The position numbers and the translations under genes were made by a program. 64,000 nucleotides of DNA from Arma custos (taxonomy: Eukaryota > Arthropoda > Insecta > Hemiptera > Pentatomidae): positions 41,980,395 through 42,044,394 of the forward strand of contig CM073763.1 in assembly GCA_037127475.1 (NCBI GenBank). The letters run 5' to 3'. Every line of letters starts with the position of its first letter. Within the stretch, counting starts at the first letter, position 1. The notes below the pieces were generated by a model. It had not been told where the DNA came from. It saw only the letters and a program-made list of their open reading frames with translations, and did no database searches. Of this stretch, positions 1-13,826 are shown in pieces.

Positions 1-213
1 ATATTTTTTCAGAAAAGATATAGATCATTCACTGCACAGCACTTCTGAATTTATAGTCTACTTTACTTTTTTACAACGTAACTTTTCTTTTTTATATGCT
101 CTCAGGCCAAGACTTCATCTTAATTAATAGAATTGTGAGGGTAACCCTATCACAGGTTATGACCTTAAAGGGTACCTATACCCATTTCCTTAATTTATTT
201 TTATGTATTGTTT

Positions 214-1208
214 TTATATTAATAAATTGTTTTTATATTTGATTAAGCTCAATATGTAATCTTGAGGTAGATTAGCCCATTCCCCAATTAAGGTGCCAGC
301 AAGTTCATCTAAGTTATCTGGACAAGGTGAACGCATGTGCAATTGCCGTTGGAGTTTGTCCCAAACATGTTCAATTGGATTCATGTCTGGTGAACAAGCA
401 GGCCAGTTCATGCGCGATATTTCTTGCTCTGCTAAATAACGTTTAATCATCCTTGCACTATTAGGACGAGCATTATCATCAACAAGAATGAAGTTCCAAT
501 CCGTTTCTTGGGATAAAGGAATAATTATAAAGTCTGATGACGTTGCTGAGGTAGGTTTGTGCGGTTATAATATTATTTCTAAACAGGACAAGCTGAGTTT
601 TTCGATTACTCGTTATCCCTCCCCACACCATTATTGAGCCTCCTCCATTAGAGCGAAGTGGTTCAGTCATACCTGGGCTAAATCGCTGGGTTGTCTCTCG
701 CCACACTCTAAAACGTCGATCTTGATGATGGAGAAGAAATTTCGATTCGTCAGTAAATAAAAAATGGCCCCAGTCCTCATCAGTCCAATCAACATGCTCA
801 CGAGCTCATGGGAGTCTTGCTGCCTTTTGTTTTCTGGTTAAATAAAACCTCCTTGCCGGTCTTCTTGCCCTCAAACCAACTTCATGTAGGCGGTTTCTAA
901 CCGTTCGATTGAAATGCGGACTCCCGTTGCTTGTTGAAAAAAGCTTTGCAGCTGCCGAGCTGTTAAACCTCGTTGTCTAATGGTTTGGATTTTGAGATAT
1001 CGGTCTTGCTGAAGGGTGGTTTTTCGAACTCAGCCTCCTCCATGTGTGTACTGAGCAGTACCTGTTGCCTGGTATCGAGACCATGCTCGTCCAATGACTG
1101 TGTGAGAGCAGTGAAGCCTACGACCGACATCACGTTGAGAATGGCCTAACTCTAAAAGCACTTAAATGCCCTTTCGAGTTCTTCAACTCTAAGTTGTCGT
1201 AAAGACAT
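214..1208 (-). pseudogene. Tc1-like (DD34E) transposase, broken
   Basis: Reading right to left, a start at 1208 (MSLRQLRVEELERAF) opens a helix-turn-helix DNA-binding region. The catalytic core follows: FTDESKF holds the first Asp (about 740-760), VDDNARP the second (about 470), and SPDMNPIEHVWD the last acidic residue (about 385). I count 34 residues between the second Asp and the Glu, which is the DD34E spacing of Tc1 transposases. The reading frame is broken by stops and at least one frameshift near 480, between the second and third thirds of the gene, so it cannot make an active enzyme. I could not define terminal inverted repeats with confidence; the AT-rich flanks (1-213 and 1209-1290) should contain them. 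An old cut-and-paste element. Confidence 0.88.
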
Positions 1209-1290
1209 TGTTAAACACTGTCTAGTGAATTGGTTGAAGTAATACTGAAGAAAAAAGGTAAATCATGTTTACAAAACACAAGTGGAAAAT

Positions 1291-2590
1291 GGCAGCTCAG
1301 CTCTAAGTACTGATACTAAGACTTTGTTTTTGTTTTTATCTCTTTAACAATGTGAAAGTGCTGATAAAATATTTTTTTTTTTAAATGGAAGAAAACCTCA
1401 AATCAATCAAGTAGGTAAATTATAAAATATCTTCATTTTCTTAAGTAGTCCACTTCAATTTGTGAGCAGTTTATATTGATAGATTATGTATTGCTTAATC
1501 CAATAATACCATTTTTCTGTCTTTGTTGTTTAGTAAAAAGGATGATAAACTTGATCCAGTGTCATTGATGCGTATTTTTTCGTGTTATTATCTCATTGAT
1601 GTGTAATTAGTCCGGTGTTTTACTCATATACTTACTCTATATTCAAACGTAGTACTATGATATTTTTCTTGAATATAATAAAGTAAAGAAGGTCTTAAAA
1701 AATATATATTACAACTGGGCTGGCTGCTGTTTTATTATTTCATGCTCCCACCACATTAGGAGGGCATATACTCGACCTTTACAACTCATGCGGAAGTCCT
1801 TTGTGACATCAATAAAAATTCCTGCCGCGGTCTGATGCTAATGTAAGTCCCTCCTAGAGCAGGGTACTGGCCCGCTGCGGGAATACAAAGGAGTCTCCTG
1901 ACTCTCTATCCGGGGAAGTGGGTCGAGCGAGGTCTGAGCAGGTACACCAAGGCGTTCCTCGGGATTGTACTTTACAAGGTCAATCAGTTTAATGGATACT
2001 ATATTTCAAGATGAAAATGTGAACCCACATTAGGAAAGAACTGCTTATCCGATACCGCAGATTATATATGCATACCTATTATATGTTATACTTATTTGAT
2101 TTTTTCCGGATTGAATGTATGATATTGTGGCGAATCCTGCGAACAATAGGTCTGATAACATTCCACTGATTTTTTTGAATGAAATAAATATCATCATTTC
2201 AGTTAGGCATAAACCCACGTAAGGAAACTGATTTGAGATTTGTTGAAAGTAGGGTGAGTTATTTAGAGTAAGTAAATAAAACTCACACTAATGTCATGAA
2301 TCAATAGTTACATACAGTGAGGCAATTCAACCTAAATATGATATAACTGTTAGTGTGAATTAAAGACAAGAATACAATCTTTTATAGGATGTAATTCTAT
2401 GATAGTCTAAATTAGACCAATAATTCATTGAGTGAACATCTTTTGACTGTTTTAAAGTTCTCAACTGGTCCGAGGGATTCACAACCCTCACGTTGACTTT
2501 CACGTCCTGCTTGCTCGTACTAAGAGTGAGATTGCCTCATCTATTTTCATTTACATACTCTTGTAGGCGTGGTCTATTGATCAACAACAA
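1291..2590. other. No gene seen; one GC-richer block
   Basis: AT-rich sequence without a convincing reading frame. A block at about 1735-1985 is noticeably richer in G and C than its surroundings and may be an unrecognised repeat. I cannot assign it. Confidence 0.5.
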
Positions 2591-2594
2591 CTTT

Positions 2595-2865
2595 AACCTT
2601 CTCCTTCGGGGGCGACCTAGTTCTTGTGGTTAGTATAACGACCTACTAAGCACAAATTCGCGAGTTCGTAGCCCGGCGAGTGGCCATAGACTTTTTAAAG
2701 GGAGTAAAAAACCTTTGGTTATGACGTCATTTTGGAAGGACATAAAACGGGGGTTCCGAGCCTGTACGATGTCAGTTACTCCCTATTAGGGCAGGGATTT
2801 TTAACGAGAATCGTCCGATTAGCCTTAGAAACATTAAATGACGTTAAATAAATAATCAACCTTTT
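2595..2865 (+). repeat. tRNA-derived SINE, family A
   Basis: A tRNA-like head with an A-box-like stretch (TTGTGGTTAGTATA) and a B-box-like stretch (GAGTTCGTAGCCC) is followed by a body and a 3' end reading GATTAGCC...GACGTTAAAT. The same body and 3' end recur at 44510-44800 and, on the minus strand, around the first Polinton (25640-25701 plus 40795-41065). Three related copies define the family. Pol III promoter function is inferred from the boxes. Confidence 0.6.
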
Positions 2866-4104
2866 CCCTCCTCCCTTACACCATAGTGTCTCTGATATAT
2901 TGTAAGATAAAGATAGTGTATAGATAAAATGATAAAGGATAGCTAATGTGACATTTTAATGACTTAGTCATTGGTTCATTACCGATAGACCATTGTTAAT
3001 ACATTTAGTTACTTGATATCTCTATACTTACCATTTGATCACATTTGCTTATTAACTCGTAGCACCTATTATTTCATTCCTGTTATCCTAGAGCCTAAAC
3101 GGATCACATCAACTCGTTGCAACCACAATAGAGGCTGCTATTTCCAGTGAATAGTAAGTCACACAAACCTTATGCACACATGCCGAATATCAAATCACCC
3201 CAAAGCCAACAGTGCAAGAGTACACTTACAGCTTGAAACATTCCATTCAGTGATGTCTCCACATCCTCATTGGATCGGAAGAAACAATGGATATTTAAAA
3301 TAATATCTTTATGATTTAAATTACCGAAGAGTCTTTTAAATATATTTGTTAGGATATGGAATCAGGCGTATGCTATGTAATAAATGTAGTAATAATGTAA
3401 TAGATGTAATCTCTTAACTAATTATTACTTTATCTTATTATTTATCATAGTTACTTTATCTGATAAGACCCGACCTGTAATCCTGAAGTCATATTTTTTA
3501 TAACTGCATCCAAAATACTTCGACTGAATTACCTTATATTTCAACAACTAGTTTTAATTTAGGTATGTATAAAAAGAGATTCGATTAGGTTTCAATCAGG
3601 GCATTTGACGAATAGGATGGCAATTTGACTTACAAAATACTAGCGTTGTTATTACCTCCATTGCATGGCCTCCTTTCTTTCTTTCTTTTTTACATTACTT
3701 ATTTAATTTGAATGTCATTCAAAAGAAGGAGAAGGAAGTCAAAGTAATTAAGGCCCATTATATCGAAGAGACTGTTGATAGCATTTTCCTTTTGGATCAG
3801 TCAAAGTCATATTCTTTAAGCTGCTTATTGGGTGACTGCAATCTGAAGACCAATTGGCTCGGCTTACTAAAATTGGATTGCTACAACAAATTTATCGGAT
3901 ACAATTTTTCTAGTTGTTTTGTTTACTATTATAAATTTCCTGATCATTGGAATGTAATTTATTTATGGTTTATGGGGCATGACATCCACTTGAATGATCT
4001 AGATTGATTAACCAACCTAAATTCAACATTGCTAAATATCCATGAGTAATTAATGAACCACATAAACCGAGATATAAAATCTCCCAAAAAACATTAATAT
4101 ATTT
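2866..4104. other. No recognisable gene
   Basis: AT-rich. A 99-codon open frame at 3708-4007 (+) resembles no family I know and has no supporting context, so I treat it as fortuitous. Confidence 0.5.
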
Positions 4105-5346
4105 AAGAAACAAGCTGTCATAGTGCCGCTACTCAAGCCAGGGAAGAGTGGGGCTCTGCCGGAGCACTATCGGCCGATTAGCCTACTCTCTCACATGAGT
4201 AAGATCTTCGAGAAACTGGTCCACCATCACATGTCGAAGCACTGCAGAGAACACGAGATCATCCCGCCGGAGCAGACTGGGTTTCAGAGAGGAGTCGCCT
4301 GTGAACATCATCTGGCCAAACTGCAAGCGCACGCCATAGAGCATATGCACATGAACAGAGCTACGGCCTTCATCTCACTGGACTGCACCTAAGCCTTTGA
4401 CTGTGTGTCTCATGAGCTGTTACTCCGACGCTTGGAAGAGTTTAGTTTCCCCGCCTCGCTGTGCCGTTTGATCCGAAGCTATCTTAGCGGAAGGTCATAC
4501 GTCGTACGAGTCGGCAGTGACTATTCGACTTCTAGCACCACCACCTGTGGAGTACCTCAAGGCTCTGTATTGGGACCGCTGATGTTTGTGATTTTCACAG
4601 CACCCGTGGTCGCAATACAGCATCCAGGAGCAGTGGTAGCAGCCTATGCCGATGATATAGGGATTTATGCCTCCAGCGTCAACGCCCCACATGCCCTTAA
4701 AAAGGCACAGACTGCGACACAGACTATAGTCAAGGAACTGAAACTGAATGGCATCAGGGTGAATCCGTCTGAGACGGACGCCATCGTGATGTCATTCCAG
4801 ACGAACCACAAGAAGGCTTTGCCTAAACTTTTTAACATAGACGGCGAAGACAGAAGTCTCTCTACTTCAATCCTCTACCTCGGTGTTCACTTTGATAGGC
4901 ATTTAACCTTCTCAAGGCACGCCCTGGAGAGATTGAAGTTAGCCCGACTAAAATCGTATAGGCTCTACCATCTGCTAGTATCGCCGCAGCTCTCTCTCCG
5001 ATTAAAACTTCAGATCTATAAATCTTTAATTAGACCGACGATGCTCTATGGTGCTCCGCTTATGAGGCACCTCTTCAGAACCACGATAACCAAGCTCCAA
5101 GCATGGCAGAACTCCATCCTTAGGAAAATAGTACAAAGGCACATCGCTCGAGAGGGCACGTAACACCACGATTCGGGAGGAGCTTCGGCTCCCCTCGGTG
5201 CCTGAGTACATAGGTCGGCGGCACATCAAATTCTTTGATGGGCTGAAGGCCTGTATGAACCCCCTCTTTAGGGATATTAAACCACCTCCCATACCCGGGA
5301 AATGGCAGGGCAGTGTCCCCTTGGTCGATGTGCTCTCGATGATCTA
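4105..5346 (+). pseudogene. Non-LTR retrotransposon reverse transcriptase (jockey-like), 5'-truncated
   Basis: The 3' part of a LINE ORF2. RT motifs are clear: YRPISLLSHMSKIFEKLV, a palm motif A region (LDCT then AFD), GVPQGSVLGPL, and the catalytic YADD at about 4648. The thumb and C-terminal region (YLGVHFDRHLTF, IYKSLIRPTMLYGAP) follow. The element is dead: an in-frame TAA at 4390-4392 sits just before the motif A AFD, and a frameshift near 5157 separates the last about 60 codons (GRRHIKFFDGL...), which end at 5346. The copy begins abruptly near 4105, as expected of 5' truncation during target-primed reverse transcription. A relative of the same type lies on the minus strand at 51351-52060. 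Confidence 0.9.
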
Positions 5347-5665
5347 GGGATGGGGTGAGGTCTCCCTTGTCCTTATCCTTATTTCCTTTTCCTTCTTCCT
5401 TCTTCCTCTTTCCTCTTTCCTACTTACTCTCCTAATCCCGTTAAACGGTCCCTCCCCGTTTTGTATTGTATAACGCCAGCGGCCACGTGCCGGTTAGAGT
5501 ATAAACCGCCATCAGTGGGCTCAGTACTTTTTGTAATACCTTAAAATACCGAAAGGTAAGAGAAGGTCTTAATATTGTATAGAAGCATTGTGGTTATTAA
5601 GTAATAATTGTAATTGTATATAATTGTAAATAAAATTCTAGGAGGGATAGAAAAAAAAAAAAATA
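5347..5665 (+). repeat. 3' UTR and A-rich tail of the preceding LINE
   Basis: Non-coding continuation of the LINE, pyrimidine-rich at first and ending in an A run at about 5650-5663. The A-rich end marks the 3' terminus of the insertion. Confidence 0.6.
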
Positions 5666-6047
5666 ATAATATATTTAAAAAATACATTGCTTAACTAATG
5701 TTATTTTATTAACCGAAAAAACATCCTCGAAAATAATTGTAACCATTTTCCCGTATGCTTACATTCTACTGAGCACACTTTACTGAAGGAAGTCAATAAG
5801 ATTTGACGTGCTAAATGTGTGATAATGATTTAGATTTTCTGCAAAATATTTAGATTTTTTATTATATAAGTAATTATAACTATTCTATTTTGTTTGGATT
5901 CAATTTGATTTTAATATGTTGTAGACGTGGATGAGGGATCTATCATAGGAAGATCATGGGAGAGGCTGACAATCAATCTACTGATATAAATGAGCTTTAC
6001 AAATCTACAGTGTGTATCAAATATAAATCTACAGTGAACAAATGAGC

Positions 6048-6258
6048 TTTTTTTTTTTACTTTTCTTGACTGTTATGGAAATAATATAATATTTAAATCT
6101 TATAATATAATACTTAAATCACTGTCAGGGCATGAATATGAGTCTAACCAGTCTCGAAACGTCGCCTGAAAAATTAATAAAGAAATAAAAGACTGAAACT
6201 CAAGATTTAAATATTATATTATTTCCATAACAGTCAAGAAAAGTAAAAAAAAAAAAAA
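6048..6258. repeat. Imperfect palindrome with degenerate hammerhead-like core
   Basis: The arms at about 6050-6098 and 6205-6256 are inverted copies of each other (poly-T, ACTTTTCTTGACTGTTATGG, then an AT-rich stretch). Between them lies GAGTCTAACCAGTCTCGAAACGTC-type sequence (about 6140-6170), which resembles stem II, GAAA and stem III of a minimal hammerhead ribozyme, but the CUGANGA box is interrupted. It is similar in plan to the palindromes at 23.4, 45.8 and 55.6 kb, so probably a remnant of a Penelope-like or retrozyme-like element. Confidence 0.5.
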
Positions 6259-6263
6259 AAAAA

Positions 6264-6266
<3 letters not shown>

Positions 6267-6316
<50 letters not shown>
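6267..6316. repeat. (TA)n microsatellite
   Basis: About 50 bp of uninterrupted TA dinucleotide directly after an A run. Confidence 0.95.
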
Positions 6317-6319
<3 letters not shown>

Positions 6320-7124
6320 TTTTTACATTTGAATCATATAAATATATATTGTAATATAAAACGATACGGTAGTATATAGTATTACCGCATTCTCCATCAC
6401 GAACCTCTGAGAAATATCAATTTCTAAGGACGTGACATGAATGGAGCATCACTAGGAAATCAGTTGGAATACAGCTTGTTAAAATTCATTCTTCCTTAAT
6501 GAATTGTCTTGAGAGGCTTTAGCAGAAAATTTAAGGAAGGAATTATGACAATTCATGCCCTGCAATAAATAATGACTAAGTAGCCAAGATAAGACTGAAA
6601 TGTGAGCCCGATGGGCGACAGTAGCGCTCTCTACAAAACTGCCATCTTCGGTGTAAAACACTTCTGTTTACTTTACTAGCGGGCTAAGCTCATAATAAAT
6701 TCAAGAAATGAATAAATTTATTAATTTAAACTCTTTAGGGGGAGTTAGGAATAAAACGTGCGTTGAATTTTAGCGTACATCAACTCGATTTGTTTGAATT
6801 AGTCTCTGTTTTATGTTATTATTATTATAATTTATTGTTTATTATGTGCAATTTAAGATCCTTTCGTTGATTATCATTGTCATTTATCATATAGACTTAT
6901 GTGTATACATGTGAATCATTAATGTATAGATCAACTGCTAACGGTTGATAACATCTATAACTTTTATATATGCGTGATAATATCAATATATTGTCAGCAT
7001 GTTTGTTGATGGATGTAGGTGGGTTTTATCATGAATACAATAATAATAAAATCTGTTTTAGAACCTGGCACAGAAATTGTGTGACTTGCCAAAGGGATGA
7101 TTATTTTTTCGTAATCATATGTTT
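6317..7124. other. No gene seen
   Basis: AT-rich; no reading frame or repeat that I can recognise. The 60-codon frame at 6479-6661 (-) has no support. Confidence 0.5.
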
Positions 7125-7330
7125 GTACCGCTACAACCCTTGAAGGTTCAGTACGTGGTAGAGACTGTACTGGTTCTAGGACAAAAGTTATGCAGAGAGG
7201 CGATTAGTTCTAGATCACGCGCAAAGTTTTCCCTCAATTAAGGATACCCACTTTATAGAGGATGGGTGAGCCCAAGGAGTGTCTCCAGATCTCACCGGGT
7301 CCATCCACAGCTGTTAACAGAGTAAATAAT
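7125..7330 (-). repeat. SINE-like repeat, family B
   Basis: On the minus strand this shares scattered blocks with 43866-44130 (+), including GGGCTCACCC and a segment around AAAGTTACGCG...GATCTAG. The relation is visible by eye but diverged; family assignment is tentative. Confidence 0.4.
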
Positions 7331-7739
7331 TTGCCACAATAAATTTGAACTCAAATATTTGTACAAGGATAGAATAGAATAGAAAAAAAACTTTATTCCG
7401 GGACCAATTCCCTAAAGAATAACAATCACACATCTGGCCAGAAGGCTACATCATAACGAATCATGAATCATTTAGTAATTACGAGTGACAAAAACATGAT
7501 AAAAATAGAAATAGAAATGAAAAAAATAAAAATTAGGAAACCTGACAGGATTTTAACTATAAACATATATGTCGAAAATAAATATATTAATATTAACAAA
7601 ATAATTATAAACGAAATTAATAAAATAGTTAATAACGAAATAACTAAATAAAATAAATTAAAGGGATAGCATGCAATAAAGTATTTACATATTCTATATC
7701 TTCTTTGGGGAAAAAAAACGAAACACGTAGGCAACGAGA

Positions 7740-9535
7740 TCGAGTATTCAATACTAATTTATTCAAGCGGAAGATTGACCTGCCTAGAGAGCGTCTTTTT
7801 GGGATGTCAAGAGATGTTGGAAAAGCAAGGATTTAAATGAAGCCAGTGAAGAAGCATGGCGGATGAAAGGAGGGATTGAGTTCCACAGAGTGGTGGAGCG
7901 GCCGAGGAAGGAACGGTTGAATTCCTTGGCTCAGTTGGAAGGAATATAGAGATCGAAAAGGCGGGATCTTGTTTTAGAGTGCTGGACAGAGGATTCAAAT
8001 TGGAGTAGACTGTAGATATATGAAGGGTGTTGCGAGTTAATGGATTGGTATATAAAAGCACTAAGGAAATATTGTCTACGAATGGGAGGGATGAGCAACT
8101 TTAACTCGTCATAGTGATGTGACTCCCGGGGTCGCCTCGGAGTACCAAGAACTAATCTTAAAGCACAATTCATTATTCGTTTTAAGCGGCCCTCAATCAT
8201 TTTCGACAGGCCCCCATATACCACACTGTAGTAGTCAAAGTGGGGGAAGATGAAGGATTATACGAGAAGCTTCCGGGTAGATAGTGTAAGTAGATGCCGA
8301 GATCGATGGAATAATTTACCAAATTATTAATTTGGGTGACATGGGGTTTCCAACAATGGCCCGGATTTTCATTGCATTTTATTCCAGATTGTTTAGCTTT
8401 GCCAAGGCTTTAATGCTATCTAGGTGTTGCTTAATACTGGTGAACGCAAATGATAGCTCAGGAGGAAAGGATAAATAGATTTGGAAGTCTTCAGCATATA
8501 GATGGTAGGAATAGTGGTGAACAGGTTTAGGAAGATCGTTGATGTAACAGTTGAAAAGGAGAGGAGAGATGCTTGAGCCTTGTGCCACACCTGAGGATAG
8601 AGTGAGGAAGAGGAAAGGGGTTGGTTGGGCATGAAAATCGCTTGGACCTGTCAGAGAGGAAAGATTGGAACCATAGAATAGAGCTGTTGGAAAATGACAA
8701 TGACTTTAGTATGGAAAAAATGGTCCAAAGAATCGAAAGCTTTAGAAAAGTCTAGTAGCATTAGCACGGTTAGTTGTTTGTTGTCCTTGATGTATGTAAG
8801 TAGTGGTTTTGGTAAGAGCAGATTGAACGAGTGGAGAAACTAGGACGAAAGCCTAATTGAAGTGGATCAAGGGGTTTTGTACTGTTGGAGAAAATTTGAT
8901 ATTTGAGACTGGACTATTCTTTCGAGAGGTTTGGAAACGTTGGAAAGTATGGAGATTCGCCGGTAGTCTTTGGGATATGATGGGGTAGAGGTTTTATTTA
9001 TAGTATGGACTAGAGCTTTTTTCCAAGAAGTCGGGAATACTGCGTTTTGTAGTGAGAAATTATAAATGAAAAGTAGGATAGATAGGATATAGATGAGACA
9101 TAGTTTGACGGATATCTCGTCAAAGCCAATAGAACTGGAGCTGGATTTAACAACGGAGTAAATAATGTCGGTAGGTGAATGTCTAAGAAATAAAACTGTC
9201 GGGGTTGAAAGATGGCTTTAGTAAAAAGACGGAGGATTATTTTGATGTCTCAATAGAGGCAGACAAAAAATACGAGTTCATTTCATCGGGAGGGGCGGGA
9301 AAGGCTCTGGAGGATGTTGGATTACAGATGGAGAGCTTTCGGAAGAGTTGTTATTTAGATTTAGGATCGGGTGCAGTGGAAAGGGCTTCTTGGAAATATT
9401 TGGATTTTGCTTGTCTGATTGTAGACTCTGTCAAATTCCGAAGAGAACGCTCGGTAGTCATCAGTAAGCCCATTACGTCTAAAGCGTCTACAGGCAAATT
9501 TATATTACAATATTTACATTATGTCTAAGATACAA
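7740..9535 (-). pseudogene. Non-LTR retrotransposon ORF2 (CR1/jockey-like), decayed
   Basis: Reading from 9535 leftwards, in shifting frames: a pre-RT region, YPKDYRRISILSNVSKPLER, motif A LLDFSKAFDSLDH (about 8755), GSSISPLLFNCYINDLP (about 8560), the catalytic box degraded to YAED (about 8490), then the C-terminal YHLYA...RLKRIMNCALRLVLG and DELKLLIPPIRRQYFL regions (about 8200-8080). The C-terminal segment RSRLFDLYIPSN recurs in the fragment at 50890-51200 (+) and a related 3' end lies at 60579, so this is a multicopy family here. Several frameshifts and the Asp to Glu change in the catalytic box make it inactive. The plus-strand frame at 9205-9528 is its shadow. Confidence 0.8.
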
Positions 9536-9539
9536 TAAT

Positions 9540-12500
9540 AAAAAAGAGACCTTATAGGTGACAGAGCCACCATTTATGTATCTATCAGGGACAAAGAACA
9601 CATGGTTTTATTTTTTTTTTTTTTCGAAAACGCCTTCCTTCGTTTAATTTAAAATCTATATGATGGTATATCGGAATGTATCGAAACAATATATCTAAAA
9701 ATATATGTATTAATACCTTCAGCTTAAAAATATCCTATCTGGGACCATTCGAAACTCATCGAGCAATACGTATCTGCAGCAGGATGATATGTGCTTGCGT
9801 CTTTCTCATTTTTTTTTTCTTTATTCTTTAGAATCGCCGAAAAATCTGTGTTATTAACTCAAAGTATTGTTTTGTTTTTTATTTTAGGGCAATTTTGGGG
9901 TCATTACTGGTACACTTCTTATTTGAGAAGTGGGGTGGTGATGTAACGAGTCAAACCACGTAGAAAATTGCTTCCATGGTTCTAAAATTGAGAAGGTCAC
10001 CAATCTTCCCGCATTGTTTTCGTTTTATTTTGCGACATAATAGCGGTTGTTATGCTTCAAGAGAATAGTAATCACTGGTCTCCTGGTCCCTATATAACAC
10101 ATTTGCGCAATATTCCCTCAGAATTACGTCGTAAAAATAGAATTAATAAGTAATAGAATTATCTAAATAAATAAAGCTTACAAGGGTTCATAATATCATG
10201 TTTTTCGGACAGGCAAGTGTTGTTAATAATTATGTTGAAAAATAATATTCACGTATTTCCTATGATTATTCATTTCGTCGTTATAATCCATTCGTCACAA
10301 GTTATGATTAATATAAATAAAGGTGTTATAAATATAGTTTTAACATTTTTCTACTAAATAGAAAATAGTAATGAAACGAAACGCGTTTACTATGGAAATA
10401 TTTTGAAAATTTCAATTCTTCTTTATTAATACTGACAGATTGTTATAATGCCCCAGGTTTTTACTTAAGATATATTGATAATATTTCGGGAATTTTATAA
10501 CAAATTCATTGACTTCCACTTACCTTTATATAAAATATAGAGTAAGAGAAACTATTGCATCACTGAAATAATTCAAATCAAAATTTTCAAAACTACATGT
10601 GTATTACACGTTTCTTTGACTCTTTTTCCCAAATAACCAAGTCTCGAAAAAGTGATATAGGTTCGACTGTCCTTGCATATGTTTGTCGGTTTACATGGAA
10701 CTTATGTAATATAGGCCCATTAATTGGATCACTGTATCATAAAATAATCATTTCCTTGATGAATTAAAAATTTTGATGCCGAATTATCTCTCTTTATTGT
10801 TCCATTCCTTGATTATTAAAAACACGACCACTTAAATCATTTCTGAACGATTTATTTCCCATAAATCACTCATTCACTTTGTATCTCCAGTGATAGTTAT
10901 ATTATAATTTAAGGCTGGTCCCTATAAAACAGAACCAAAATATTTGTAAATGATTGCAATCAAAAAATCAGACAGTTTTTACCAATTAAAAAAACTAAAA
11001 AAATATTTTAAAAAATACGACGTTTGTTGAACAATATCAGCAACTGTCCCAAAACAATTGAAATAATAAAAACTTCTGGGAATAGTTGATCCATTGTATT
11101 TAAAACAGCGTGAAACGAAAGTAGAAGATGGAGAAGAATTCACGATAAGGGACAAAAATACAAAGAACTTCTTCTATGTGAAATGTTATGTTATTGGGAA
11201 ATGTTATTTAGCTTGAGGATATAAGCCATGAAAGCTTTTTTTTTTCTATATCTGATCACAACAGTAGAAGTGTATATATTACTTTATATTATATTATAAT
11301 AAATTTATATAAGCTTATTATAATAAAATATATAAACTATAAATATAAATATCAGTATTTATTATATTAATTTGTGATGTCTCTATTTTGTGGTTATTTG
11401 TTTTTGTTTTGGTTTATCGTAGTATATTGGTTTTATAAATCATAGGTGAAGAAGGATATACAAGCAGCTTCTTCAATTTCATTTCTCCATTTGAGTCGCT
11501 GATACTTAAATTTGCTGAGTATGCCATGCATTTTTTTTTACGACGAAAATGTCTGAAATATTTAAATTAATATAATATAATTCCTGAAAAGCCATAGTAA
11601 TATTGAAACAAATGTTCATAAAAATAATAGCTTAAATACTGAAATGAGATATCCCCAGTTTGTGCATCGATATGAGTGGATGCTCTCTCAACTGCTGATT
11701 CCTATGTTTGACTATTGTCTATTTAGCTATGACACCCAGCTCAAATCAACCCTTATTATAAACCAACTTAAGTTTCAACTGTGGGCAATAGTCTTGAGCC
11801 TTAGTGAACTAACTCTTCGCAAATGGTCGGTCCTTCACGACCTGCTTTGCTCTTCAGTTTATAAAACATGGTTTGGGCATTCGCTCCAATTACCTATTGA
11901 TTAAAAATTTTGATACTTGCAAGTACAAAACAAAATTAATTTTTATTCTCTACTTTCAACAAATGAAATACAGAAAAAAAAGGGGAAATAATCAATTCTT
12001 GAGAATTAGTCTAATCTGTCTTAAGGCAATCTTGTTTCTTTAGAAAAGTTTGTTTGAGAGACTTACGTCTTTACTTTTAGAATATATCCGAAGTTATCTT
12101 CTTTTTTTTTTGGATTGTCTCATTATTTGATTAAAATCTTAATCAAACGAATAAAAGGCCAGATTTAGACTTTACTTATAATAATCCAAGTTGTAACGAA
12201 AGTTCAAACCGATGGTTTATTCAGGAAATAATGGTGTGGTTAAAAGATCAAAAAGAAAACTTCTTGGTAAGGGACCTCCGACTATGTTCTCTCTTAAAGA
12301 ATGGCCATTAAAAGTTCGACTCACAAGCGAAGCTATTAGGAGTCTGGGGAAGAGTGGCTTTGTCCTGGAACGGAAAACGAAATAAAATCCACCTTCGGGA
12401 ATATTCTCGGAGAATAAGAAAAAAATGGAAGAAGGGAAGGCGGAGGCGTTGCACCTCATTATAACTCGGATAATACTGACGCAAAACAAAGGATTCCCAA

Positions 12501-13826
12501 TATCCGTTAGCTCGGCTGGTGAACTCATCAGGTGCTGCGCTCGTCAGAGGAACATCCTTCCTAGGCTGCCATAATGCCCTGTCCTAGACCCTGCTTTTCC
12601 AAGGGTTAGGAAACTTCTTCTTCTTCATCTGGAGTTTTCCGTATCCTTAGTTATAACTATAATACAGTTTATAGCGGTTCCGGACCCTACAGAAGAAAGG
12701 GGCAATATCGTTATAGTTTATGACCTCGGATAGTTCAACCGTAGGAGGGAGTAGAGGGTAGTTAGAAGTTAAACGCTCCAACTGGGACTGCACCATTTAT
12801 CTCATCAATGGCCATTTAGTTCGTTTGATCACATTTAATATTTACATTTAAAATACTGTAAGTAACTTCTCTTGTCTTTACTTTTAATTTACTTAACTAA
12901 ACCTTTTTTTTTTTAATTTCCCGAGGACCAAATAGTCTATTTTGTTAATTAAGATGGTTAATTTTATTCAGCATGTGAACATCAATATCATATTTGGCCA
13001 TATGCAAGCTTTATTACATTACATCAAGAATTTTAATTTGATTATTCGGCTAACTTCTATGTTCTTAGATAGACGGGATTAAATAAAATCGCAGTCACAG
13101 GCAACTTGCTTTTTTGCAAGACTATCGATCCAAAGACTATTTATCAATAACATTGAGTGTATTAATTTAATTAAACATCTTTTTTTACTTATTTTCTGAG
13201 GTTACTCCAAATATTTTATGGATACTTCGATAAACTCGCATATGATTAATTTTTACCCCAAAAAATTAATTCATAATATTAATATCATTATCACGGTTTT
13301 ATCATATTATAGCAATTATTTTAATTTGATTTTCTAAATAGCGATTATGATTTTATGTACACGACATGAGATAAAACAACGGCAATCGCTGTCAAATAAT
13401 TATAAAGATCAGAATCATGAATTCGTGTACTGCTATAGAAAATAGTCCTATTCGTAAAAAAAAAAAAAAAATATTTCCTTCCTCAGCGCTTATTTTTATA
13501 TTGAACTCTCGGTCTATTGGCTCAGTGTAAGAACACCTGATAAAACTTATCTTATGAGTAATCTATTGATAATTTGGTGGCACTTACCGATTTCGGGTAA
13601 ATGGCATTTGAAGTATGAACAGCCTAGTGTAGCGTTAAAAAGTGATCTGCTTGCTTTTTAATGAGTGATATTTATTGGCGCGTTACTTGGTTAAAATTAT
13701 TAGCCCAATGTCTGAGAATATTGTAACACGCCACGAATATTATTCCCCTGCAGTATTCTATCCATTTAGCTTTACATTGCCTATAAACTTTTATAAAAAT
13801 TAATTAAGGAACGAAAACTTTATATT
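9540..13826. other. 4.3 kb without a recognisable gene
   Basis: AT-rich sequence. Open frames at 11644-11904 (+, 86 codons) and 12217-12528 (-, 103 codons) resemble nothing I know. The block 12200-12740 is less AT-rich than its surroundings and may be an unassigned repeat. No RNA gene seen. Confidence 0.5.

Noticed and set aside
9205..9528. 107-codon plus-strand open frame
   Set aside because: It lies antisense to a decayed LINE ORF2 whose motifs are readable on the minus strand; the plus frame resembles nothing.
11644..12528. Two open frames of 86 and 103 codons as host genes
   Set aside because: No motif, no codon or splice support, and no similarity that I recognise.
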